From Taxawa tesnikishii (nom. ined.) (Eukaryota; Ascomycota; Dothideomycetes; Dothideales), in NCBI GenBank assembly GCA_030247885.1, contig JAPDRO010000015.1:620001-684000 (forward strand): a stretch of DNA of 64,000 bases. The letters run 5' to 3'. The position numbers and the translations under genes are program-made. The number at the start of each line of letters is the position of its first letter. Position 1 is the first letter of the stretch. Below the pieces are notes generated by a model. It was not told the DNA's origin. It did not search any database and saw only the letters and a list, made by a program, of their open reading frames with translations. This document shows, piece by piece, positions 54,777 through 64,000 of the stretch.

Positions 54777-56903
54777 TCAGAACGGCAACAAAACCGTCAA
54801 CCCGACTCTCGCCAGCGCCGCCCCGGCACCGTTCAGATAATAAACGGCGCCCAAATAACTGCAACGCAACCCAATCCCCTGTCTCGATCCATACCCGACC
54901 TCCAATCCCCTTCCGGGCAACGGACACGCGAACTGCAGACTGGCCGGACAAGCCTGCATCAAACTATAACACAGGTCCTCACACGGCAGCAGCTCCTTAT
55001 ACGGGCCGGGCATGATCCTCTCATCAATAACCTCCGGGTTACGACTCGAATTCGCCGCCAAGGCACTTGCCCAATTCGGCTTGGCCGCGCCGCCCGGGGC
55101 GCCCGTCATCGGCACGTACACGGCGTCGAGCGGTTGGCCGTTGACCGAGTCCGGCATACTGCCGTTGATGAACGACTGCCCCAGGTTCCGAGGTTGCAGG
55201 AAGTCGAGATCGGAGCTGAAGTCCTCGCAGCGGGGGATGGTGACGGCGCAGAGCCACTGCTTGTAGGCGGCGGCGCAGTCGTCGCAGTTTTTGGCGAGGG
55301 AATAGCGCGCGGTCGAGGTCGTGTTGCAGGGGACTTGTTGCAGGGATTTTGAGAAGTTGGTGTAGAGATTGGCGGCGTAGGAATCGTAAAGGGCGGAGAG
55401 GGAAGAGGGATTGGGATAGGTGGCCGGGTTGGCGGGAACAGCGTAGGCGACTTCGGAGCAGAAGGAGAGGTTGAAGAGGAGGGCGCAGTTGCCGTCTGGA
55501 GATCTGTTAGTCCTTGCGTTTGATTGCGCTTTGAGAAGAGTAAGAGGGAAAGGAGAGTTATACGTACCTGTCTTCGTAGTGAACTGAACACCCGGCCACA
55601 CCTGGCCACCGCCGCCCACAACGCCATCGCCAGAACTCGTCGAGTTCCCCTGCATGGCTAGGATGCCGTAATACGTTGAGCTGCCGTTCAGGCTGCGGAT
55701 GTAGAACTGCTCCTTGGGCTTGTTACCCAAACCTCTCGTCGTCATACCCATCTGCACCTGATTTACTGTCCCTGCAGCATCGGACACGTCGGCCATGATA
55801 CGTCCCGGGCTATTCTGCAGCCCGCAGAAACTGTGACGTACACCGTCGATGCTGCTGTAACCCGCGTTTGACGCGAAGATGGTAAAGGGAACTGTCGTCA
55901 GGTTCATCCACTGCTGGAATGTGGTTGATGATGGATCGGCTTGCGTCAGGTTGTCGGACACGAGAAGCGCGGATGTAGTGTCAGAGTCTACCAGGAAGAG
56001 AAATTGGGATACGTTATTGTAGCCGTGATAGTAGCCGTCAATGGATGCGGCTAGGTCGTAGTTCCAGCCGCCACTGAATGTAGAGGGAAGAGAGGGTGCG
56101 GAAACGGATATGTAGACGTCGCTGCTTGCTACCAGGGAGAAGTTGGCAAAACCTTCAACTAGGGGGATTACTTGTTGTGCACCAGTATTATGCGGTCCCG
56201 GATGTGTGTTTGCAGAGGTCATGGAGACGTACAGAGTCAGTTGTGGTGGCGCGCCGGACTGTGTACGACTGCCGTTCGAAGAGGGTTGTAGACAGGTGTT
56301 TATGGAGATGTAAACCGTTCGACTGCCGGACTGTCGCTTGAAGATGGCCTTCATTTGGTCGTCCTCTACGCCGTCTTCGAAATCCGTTATTCCGGTGTTC
56401 CTTTTCCTAAGCTCCTTGCGCACTATGTCTCCATCCTCGTCTTCGTCGTCTTCCAGCTCGCTTGGTAATCCTGAACCCAGGGGCGTGTGCGGTCCCCACA
56501 ATGTCGCGTTTGTAAAGACCCAGACTTGTGTTGCTCCAGCCTCAATATTCAGGTTGCTCGGGATGTTGTTGCCCGCCAGCGCAGTCGTCCCCTCCGGTAT
56601 CCGCTTTACAACCGCCTGCGATTGCGCCTCCAAGCTCTCTTCTCTCAAGCGCCCCTCGTTGTTCAGCTCATCCAGATCATCGTCCCAATGGATTGTTATA
56701 CCCTGACCGCGCCATTCTTCTCCATCATCAAGCAGCACATCCTCTAAGTAGCTCTCTGCACCTTCATGTCCCGACGGCCCTAGCTCAGCAGCATACGCAA
56801 GATGTGGATTCGAAAGCGAGAACCAGAGAACGACAAGGATGAGGGAGGCGAGCAGACAGATGGCGAAGCGGGATTGAAGATGAGTGAGTTTAGGAAATTG
56901 CAT
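54777..56903 (-). CDS. MID1: Mid1 stretch-activated calcium channel subunit
   Basis: Regulatory subunit of the high-affinity calcium uptake system, working with the Cch1 pore at the plasma membrane. Start at 56903 (MQFPKLTHLQSRFAI), chosen over the open frame to 57221 because a signal-anchor helix (ICLLASLILVVLWFSL) follows at once. Two exons, 55564-56903 and 54777-55503, with a 60-nt intron (55504-55563) that is a multiple of three and stop-free. The body has many N-glycosylation sites (NGSS, NVSQ, NLTQ, NFSK), an acidic Asp/Glu stretch early on, and the Cys-rich C-terminal region (CDDCAAAYKQWLCAVTIPRC, LLPCEDLCYSLMQACPA, FACPLPGRG, LRCSYLGAVYYLN) diagnostic of the family. 688 residues, normal for filamentous fungi. 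No frame break. Confidence 0.93.
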   Translation of the reverse strand: MQFPKLTHLQSRFAICLLASLILVVLWFSLSNPHLAYAAELGPSGHEGAESYLEDVLLDDGEEWRGQGITIHWDDDLDELNNEGRLREESLEAQSQAVVKRIPEGTTALAGNNIPSNLNIEAGATQVWVFTNATLWGPHTPLGSGLPSELEDDEDEDGDIVRKELRKRNTGITDFEDGVEDDQMKAIFKRQSGSRTVYISINTCLQPSSNGSRTQSGAPPQLTLYVSMTSANTHPGPHNTGAQQVIPLVEGFANFSLVASSDVYISVSAPSLPSTFSGGWNYDLAASIDGYYHGYNNVSQFLFLVDSDTTSALLVSDNLTQADPSSTTFQQWMNLTTVPFTIFASNAGYSSIDGVRHSFCGLQNSPGRIMADVSDAAGTVNQVQMGMTTRGLGNKPKEQFYIRSLNGSSTYYGILAMQGNSTSSGDGVVGGGGQVWPGVQFTTKTGTYNSPFPLTLLKAQSNARTNRSPDGNCALLFNLSFCSEVAYAVPANPATYPNPSSLSALYDSYAANLYTNFSKSLQQVPCNTTSTARYSLAKNCDDCAAAYKQWLCAVTIPRCEDFSSDLDFLQPRNLGQSFINGSMPDSVNGQPLDAVYVPMTGAPGGAAKPNWASALAANSSRNPEVIDERIMPGPYKELLPCEDLCYSLMQACPASLQFACPLPGRGLEVGYGSRQGIGLRCSYLGAVYYLNGAGAALARVGLTVLLPF

Positions 56904-58059
56904 TATCGTCGGAGCCTGTGGATCGAGGCGGTATGCGCCCGGCGGCGCTGAGCGAGTGTCGTTAGGCCACTGTTTTTGATATCCTGGGAAGGGATTCTGA
57001 CGGTCCTGGAGCGTTGCTAGAACAGAAGGGCTTCGTTGGTTTAGGTGATGGAGACAATTTATGTTGGCGGCCCAAAGTTGGGATGGATGATCGGTTTCAC
57101 ATGCAAAGCAGCGATGCCAAGCATTCAGAGCCCATGAGCCGTCGGTGTCAGAGTAGCAAGAGCTAGTTTCGATCCCCTTTTGAAGATCAGCTATGTAGCT
57201 GAATACTGCCAATGGAAGCATCGAACCCTTTCAAAAAGAGGAATATTCATCGTGGATGGGATTCCATGGACCGTTGCAGAGAAATTATCGAGGATCGGGA
57301 GCAGCACAACACAGCGGCATATACAATACCTGACCTTATACTAGTGAGGGCGGTGAAACATAACGTGCTACAAGATCACGAACAGAGATTGGTAACCGTG
57401 CACATCTCAATACAGTTGAGGAAGGTCTTGGTTGAAGCTCTGTGTACTGCTCTCCTCCGACTCACTCGGCAGCGGCGTGGTAGCCATGTTTCTGGTCACC
57501 TTCTACCTAAACTGCAACTGCTCCTCTTCACCTCAAAAAGCGCATCTGATTGGTCAAGACGATGGTATTCACACATCTTCCCTCCACCGTCATGCTAGGC
57601 CTTGTTCTCTCTCCACCATACTGGCTCCTGGGACGAAGATCCTGATTGGCAGAGCTACGCTGGCATCCATGGATCAGGCACTGGGAAGCGCCTTCTGGTC
57701 AGCCATTGTGCTGCCGAAAGAACGCACTATTGTCATGGATATCGTCAATACCGTAAAGACAATGAATCAAAACCCGGGTCCCTTCGTCATTGATGCTCTG
57801 GCGGGAAAGAGCGATTTCTAGATTGCGTTTCTCATTGCAAGAAGTTTGGAGGCCGCCCACGATCCCCGGCCTACTCGCTGTGTTTGTGCGCACCAAGCTG
57901 GACAACGAGGCTGATTTAAACGGCACTGGCGAACCGTTGGCGACGCCGGGTCCGGAGGGATTTTTAGTGAGAACGATGATGATGTTGAGCTTGCTTTGCA
58001 TGCAACATCCGTACCAGATGCGGCCCGCTGATGGGCTAAAATACGGAGATCGTGGCTAT
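56904..58059. other. Intergenic, MID1 promoter region
   Basis: About 1.15 kb upstream of MID1 and downstream of the Laa1 gene. Plus-strand frames at 57432-57821 and 57790-58236 have no domain. No gene supported. Confidence 0.45.
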
Positions 58060-61000
58060 CTAGCTCCCGAAGTTCATCTTCAGCGCTATCGTGGGTTCCC
58101 GATCTTCGCTCGTGTTGGTCCTCGATATTGGCTTCGGACCTTGGCCTTGTCTAATGATTTTCTCCATGAACGTTCGTTGCTCTGTGTCCATTCTGCCAAC
58201 GATAGTCCTGAAAGCGGACTGATCAGCACCGGCTAAGTCGATCAAACGTGCAGCTGTCTCTGCGTGCGTCTTCTCCCCTTCTTTGGCCGCTCTGCTGAGT
58301 AAGGTCGGGACCGCAAGGGCCAAAGCGGCAGACTTCTGTTGCTCTGGTAGGCCCCGGGCAAAGTCGACGAGTGTTTGCGAGAGGATTCCCTGCTCTCATT
58401 TGTTCCTTCCAGCTCCGCAGGATTGGCAAGAAAGGGGACGAAGCGTGGAAGAAGCCGAGCAGCGACAGCCGCTTGCAGACCAGACTTGCTGGAAATTCGC
58501 ATGAGCGACCTCGCACAACCCGCAGCCATCTGAGTCGTCATCCGATTATCGAGACAATCGGCAAGCTCAACGGTGAATTGCGTCAGTAACGGATCGTCGG
58601 GAGAAAGGGCGTTGTTTGATGAGGTTATGAGGATAGTACTGGCTAATATGGTATTTTTCTCGCAGGGTACTGAGGCCTCCGACTCGCGTTTCTGAGCATT
58701 CTTGAGGATCGCAAGGAACCTGGAAAGTGTGCCGCGCACTTGCTTGCGGGTCTCCGAGTGTGGATCTGACGTGATGTTGCTGACGAAACGCCTGAATATA
58801 GGCAAAGCTTGCGGCACGACTGCAGCTTGACATGAGCCCGTGCCTAAAACGGTTACGAAGATGTGGAAGATGCAAGCGTGCAAATCAGTCTTGATGATTG
58901 AAGGGAAGACCTCTGCAGCTTCGACCAGGGCGTTGAGAGAGAGGCTTGCAAGAGTGACGGCCTCGTCAGAGATCTCTACGCGGGCTAATAACAGATGTCA
59001 GCGCGATCGTGGTTTAGTGCGAACAATAGACTTACTCGGCCGGTTGCTCTCTGCAAGGCCGGGTATAATGCCAGCCAGTACCAAAACGATGATGCGAGTC
59101 AACTCGAAGAGCTGGTCGATATCGTCGGAGAGATTCTCTTCATTCGTTGGAGACCTATGCAACCGTCAGTGAGGGAATAAAAACAGTCGTAGAATCCTTA
59201 CTCCACTCCTTGTCTCGAAGAAGGATGACCGATGCACAGGTTCCTCGCAATATCCACGATGACAGTTTTTACATCCGTTCCCTCTGTAAGAACCATTCGA
59301 TCCAGCAGATCCATTGTTTCAGTAAAGATCACTTCCTGATAGATGGCGTTGCCAGAGACCGAGGGCCGCAGGATTTTCTTGAGTGCCAACAGTATTTCTA
59401 GTGTACGTCCTGCGCCTAAGGCGGCATCATTGCCAGAGCGTGCCACTAATGCCTCAAACGCTAGACCGAACAGAACGAAAAAGAACGCAACAGGCTCTTC
59501 CCGATAGTTGATATGGGAATCCCGGCGAGTGACGTCTCCGTTAGATGCTGGTTCGTCGAGTTTGCCATCAAGTGCGTCGAACACGAATTCACTATCTTCA
59601 TCGATAAGACTAGCAATTGCATCAACAAGGTTGAGCCACGAGTCTTGGTAGAACTAGGGAAAGTTAGTCACATGTAAAGACGCTCATCAAGGATTTACTT
59701 GCCTTTAGCAGAGTCTGTCTGTTGAGTGCAGCATATACCATTTCAAGATTGCCAGAGAGAGGAGTTGTGCCTGAATTCGTAGAGATATCAGGCTCGAACC
59801 GTAAGCGAGCATACTCTCTCAAGGACGAGAGCCAAAGAGGGGTCAGCCTGGCTACGTGCGGTTTCACAACAGCAACCAGATATTGTTGTTCGGCTGTGGC
59901 GATCTGCAGCCCTGCCCATGCGGAGAAAACTGCCATGCGCACCATGACCTGAGCATTCGAGCTTAGGCCTTTCAGCTCACCGATAGAGGTCGACTCTGAA
60001 GTGCCTGCAACTGTCAGTGCGTTTCCCAACCAGACTATTATGACGTACTTGAGAAGTTGTCCAAAGCAGAAACGAGGAGTTTGAGGATGCGGCCCATGCG
60101 ATCCACGTCCTTCACAATACCCGTCGAAATAAAAGTAGCACAAACGTTGATAGCTTCTGCAGCAAGCTCCGGGGACGAATCCGCAGCGAACGCTGGTGTG
60201 AGCGCTGAGCTGATCTGGGCTTGATATTGTTCCAGAAGCATAGCATCGGCGAAATCGGGATCGGGCATACTTCCAAACATCTATAGTAGGCGTCAGCTGG
60301 GCACTGTATCTGGGCCTGCGAGCCTTACCTTCAAGACCAGATCTATGATACGCATGCCGCGAGTTCGAAGGCCAACCACACCTGCAGTCGATGCTGAGAA
60401 GGCAATGCGTACAACGTCTGCCACTCGGTGCTGGAGAGATGCCAGAGCGGGGACTCATCGTTGCCAGCGGCATCCTTAGCTACCATATTCAGAAGCGCCG
60501 TCAACATATCCATAGCAAACAAGCGGACCTGCCAGCGCATAAGTTCTTGGCTTGATGTAGGAGCAGAAGCGTCGTCTTCTTTAGCGCCGGCAGCGGCAGC
60601 AAAGCCTGCGACTTCGTCGTCTTGCATGTCAGGTAGGGCTGTGGTTTTAGTGGCAGCAATCTTAGGCGCGGTTTCCATACGCGCTTTCGACTTAGTGAGA
60701 ACTGTGTTACACCTCTGTATCCATTGCGCTGTATTAGAGAGGCCGGTCTGGTCAAGCCAAGTTGAGAAGATGTTTTTATGGTGCGTTGTTCAGGCTGCTC
60801 ATCAAGGAGATCCCATAGCCGCTCCTCGAGACCTGGTTTAGCCACCCGGATGATATCTTCTGCGTCTCGCCGCATGATGTTGGATAACCCATCAACGGCC
60901 ACGGCTTGGATATCCGGAGATGAAGCATCAAGATCGGACTGCAAGCTCTGAACATATTGTTGGAACTCCATATGGCCGGGTGCGTATAGGGAAAGGTTTG

Positions 61001-64000
61001 CTAAACAACGCAGACCCTCGATGAGGACCAAAGAATCATTCTCGAGCTGGAACTGGCGAATGAGGGTAAGGACCATCTCGCGTGGCTTTGCCATATCCTG
61101 AAGGTCAGGGCCGAGAACATTGATGATAGAGTCCACGCATCGAGCGCTGACGGCCGTCGTAGACAGATCCATCTCGAGATTTGAAGAAGCTTGCGATGCA
61201 GTTTCCGCGTTGTGCGTGTCAAGCACATACAGCTGGCCAAGGAGCCCTATAGTATTCGAAACGTATCCAGAGAAGGTGAGGCCTGCCGAGTCAGCAACCT
61301 TGCAGAGACTCTCGAGAGCCCAGTAATGGACCACTGGATGGGGGTCGGCAGCTAGGGACATCAAGATGCCGACGATGTTCTTGAGATGGTAGCCTGCCGC
61401 CATCCCACCAAGCCTAGAGTGTATGCATGCCAACGTCAAAGCACAGCCGGATCGCACATGTGGTTCTCTGTTCTTTACTATGAGTTCAACTAGGTGGCTA
61501 ACCTCCCTGTTGGTAAGGTCGTTCCCGCAGATGCTGCAAAGACGTCCGAGCGCCTCAGCGGCAACATTGCGAATGCATTGATCCGGGTCCGTTACCAGTA
61601 TCTGCTAGGGATCAGTGATGGCTTGCAGCGCACTCGTAAATACTTACGTGCAACATGTCTTGCAGCGCCTTTTCTGCGGTAGCGCTTTTGATAGAACCAG
61701 TGGGACTCGTAGAGTCCGGACCAGCAGTGCGGACAGTAGCCAGGATGGCCATTGCAACGTTCGCACATAGCGCGGCTCTTTCCGCAGAGTCTTTCTGTGT
61801 ACCCATTGAGGTCAAGAACGTGGAAATCTGTTCCAGCAAGCTGTCTTGGACCTTCGGCGATTGCAAGGGAAACACAACGGCAAAGATGCTGATCGCAGCA
61901 TTAACGACTTCAGTGGCTGGTGCTTGCGGTGGGCTGTGGTCAGCAAATGGCGCTGATGCATAAGAGGTGATTGAGTCGTGCTCCCACGCGCCACATATTG
62001 GTGAGAGGAGCTGGCATCGTTCAGTACATACTTCAGAAAGGATTGTGATGACGACTTACAGTTCTGTCAATGACCGATGCCGGATCGCTCTTGGTGGTCC
62101 AGTGTTGGTCCGTTTCGCCCCTTTCCTGATATGGAAGCGGCTTAATGTTTAGGCCCTCGATGAGCCCATTAACCCCGAAACCAGAGTTGTCGCCAACATC
62201 CCACACGGTGTCGTATGTTCCAGCGCTACTGGCGATAGCCACACTCAGCGAGGAAGCTGTATGGTTGTCGGGATCAGCGAAGGAAGCGACCGCAAGAGGC
62301 AGCACATTGGACTGCTGCGCGATCTCTGCGGCACCAAGTGGACTGGACTTCACAAGAGCCGTGTAGCATTGGAACACACGTCTTCGGACCATGAGTTCAA
62401 AATCGAGCAGATGTAGAGAAGGAGAGAGACGCTGGGACATGTCTTCAGAACTCTTCTTGTCCGGCAGACTGCTGAGGAACAACGCAGTGTTTTGGAGCAT
62501 GCCCGCCAATCTCTTAGATACATCTGAAGTGAGTAGCCTGCTATTAAACTGCAGGAAAGCCATAATTGATCCAAGCGCACATTCTCGGACATGAGCGAGG
62601 AAACTCAGCTCGAGCATGTTCCGTTGGATCATGCTGTCTTTATTGAGCGGTTTAGGGAGCGCGTTCTTCCATAGTAGTAGGAGCTGTGAAAGATGTATCT
62701 TGACGAAGTTCGGTCCCAAGGACATGAGACCACCGATCATGATCCACGCGATCTGAACTTGAGTGCTGGATATCCTGAGATCCGAGCTACTGCTGGACTT
62801 GAGGAGGGTTGTAGCCTGAGAAAGCACCCTGGAGTAAACGTCCACCGATCCATAGAGAGAATGTTGGCTGGAGACACTCAGCACAGCTGCTAAGCCATTC
62901 GCATACCCCACGCATTTCCGGGAACTTTGCCGCCCTCCAGCAAGAAGACTTAGCTCACGGTTGACGCTATTCATACAAATGGTAACAGTTGGAAGTAGTT
63001 GCTGAGGGCATGCCAAAACGAAAGCCTGCAAGCACCTCGAGGCATAGACTTGAACAGTATAGCTAGGGTGTTGCAGTACTTGTAGCAAGGCCTCGCGGCA
63101 TGACTCCGCAACGGTATTGGTAGCTGCACCCAACCGTCGTATAAGAGACGTAAGTGCACTGAGAGCTCCCGTCAAGGCCTGCTTCCCCGGTTCTGGACGT
63201 TCTTTAAGAGCTTGAGGATAATCCTTGATGATGTCGTTTAGAAGGAAGCGCGCTGCGTTCAGCTGCGCAGTCTCTCCGATCATGTTCCCTGCGACTTCTT
63301 CGAGAATTATGCGGACAAACTTCCTCGTGATGAGCAACCTGTATCGGTGTGTACTCAAACTCTGGTAGCTGAGAAGGTCATTGAATAGATGGGTCGCGAC
63401 CACGCCGTAGTGATTTTCTACGATGCTCTCTCCTAAACCAAGGATCACTTTCTGGTAGCACACCGCAATCCCGGCGCGAGCGCGGTTGCCTGTTGCCGGA
63501 CGACAGTATTGATTGGAGAGATGTTTGAAGATCTCGAGAAGACCGAATGAAAGCGATGTAACGGGCTTTTGAGGGACTGGCGAGGCGGCCCGTTCTGTTT
63601 CTTCTTCCGCATCTCCGTCATGTACCTGCTTTCTCGCCTTCTTGGGTTTCTTGATCCTTGGAACAACTTCCCTGTTCGGCGATTCGGAGAAGCTCTTGAC
63701 CAGAACCGCGCTTAAACACGAAGCTGCGGCGTGCCTAACGGATACCGATGGACTGTCGATCGTCTTCCAGATCACTGTCTGTAGTTTCTCGAAATCGTTG
63801 GAATTGTCGAAGTATGGCGTGGCGCATATCAGCTGCTCCAAACACCAACAGGCATTGGCCTGCACCAGTAGTGTTTTGTCGCCAGGTGCGAAGGTCCTTC
63901 CTTGTTTCCAGATATCCCTGGCTATTGTCTCGTCAATGGAGTTATACACGCCCTTCACTATCTGGCCCAATGTACGGAAAACAGCACTCCGAAGTCCGGC
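58060..64000 (-). CDS. LAA1: Laa1/HEATR5 AP-1 accessory protein, 5' part missing at window edge, three frame breaks
   Basis: Very large HEAT-repeat protein that helps the AP-1 clathrin adaptor at the trans-Golgi/endosome. The frame is open through 64000, so the N-terminus lies outside. Helical repeats run throughout (VIWKTIDSPSVSVRHAAASC; TDPDQCIRNVAAEALGRL; EPHVRSGCALTLACIHSRLG; HYWALESLCKVADSAG); the C-terminus is EPTIALKMNFGS. Seven introns: 62011-62059, 61602-61647, 60281-60328, 60005-60048, 59654-59702 (GC-AG), 59155-59201 and 58985-59035. The frame slips at T5 60773-60777, G4 60449-60452 and C3 58388-58390 (plus-strand bases), each repaired by one added base. Domain order and the conserved C-terminus are as in HEATR5. 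A ~20-residue Lys/Glu-rich loop lies near 63620. Confidence 0.92.
59654..59702 (-). other. GC-AG spliceosomal intron in the Laa1 gene
   Basis: Donor AAG|GCAAGT is the strongest GC-donor consensus; branch TGACTAAC and acceptor TTCCCTAG follow. Splicing joins LLK to FYQDSWLNLVDA in frame. 49 nt. Confidence 0.85.

Noticed and set aside
4854-60777. Programmed ribosomal frameshifting as the explanation of the frame changes
   Set aside because: Sites differ in sequence, lack a common slippery heptamer with a downstream structure, and strike many unrelated housekeeping genes, up to four times in one gene.
1-64000. CRISPR arrays, prophage or bacterial operons
   Set aside because: No spaced direct repeats, and the gene structure is eukaryotic with spliceosomal introns.

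Overview
The window is nuclear DNA of a filamentous ascomycete (Pezizomycotina). A Dothideomycete is my best guess, from overall similarity of the proteins to that class, but this is recall and not a computed placement. The basis is many short spliceosomal introns (about 44-84 nt, GT-AG with CTAAC/CTGAC-like branch sites, plus two GC-AG introns), fungal-only families (Zn2Cys6 regulator, HET domain, AA9 monooxygenase, Mid1), kilobase-scale gene spacing on both strands, and one intron-containing tRNA gene. No prokaryotic operon, CRISPR array, phage, intact transposon or biosynthetic cluster is visible.

Layout: 1-1615 C2H2 zinc-finger regulator (-, cut by the left edge); 3745-5186 DHH phosphoesterase (+); 5984-7317 FAD oxidoreductase (-); 9245-9715 doubtful small membrane protein (+); 9976-13198 GPI ethanolamine-phosphate transferase Gpi13/PIG-O (-); 14077-14586 conserved single-span membrane protein (-); 14587-19072 gene-free; 19073-22272 Pumilio/Puf3-like RNA-binding protein (+); 23937-28649 Trs120 of TRAPPII (-), divergent from 29852-34068 tuberin/TSC2-like Rap-GAP (+); 35989-38078 Cdh1 APC/C activator (+); 38.1-39.1 kb simple repeats; 40076-41778 Zn2Cys6 regulator (-); 42390-42507 tRNA-Gly(CCC) (+); 43106-44429 CCDC90/DUF1640 mitochondrial protein (-); 45357-46642 AA9 copper monooxygenase (-); 46.6-51.3 kb gene-poor block with one orphan ORF; 51304-52354 SREBP-type bHLH factor (+); 52891-54545 damaged HET-domain gene (+); 54777-56903 Mid1 calcium-channel subunit (-); 58060-64000 Laa1/HEATR5 (-, cut by the right edge).

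Most of the content is housekeeping: secretory traffic (Trs120, Laa1), GPI-anchor synthesis (Gpi13), calcium entry (Mid1), TORC1 control (tuberin), cell-cycle exit (Cdh1) and mRNA control (Puf). The accessory genes are AA9, the HET gene and the Zn2Cys6 regulator. The genes do not form an obvious pathway.

The dominant anomaly is technical or very strange. Eleven genes carry 18 breaks, each repaired by adding exactly one base, nearly always in a short homopolymer. After adding those bases, each of the ten complete genes affected has a coding length divisible by three; Laa1 cannot be checked this way because it runs off the window. The simplest reading is uncorrected homopolymer deletions in the assembly. 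The frames below are given with that in mind. I did not find a convincing previously undescribed system.
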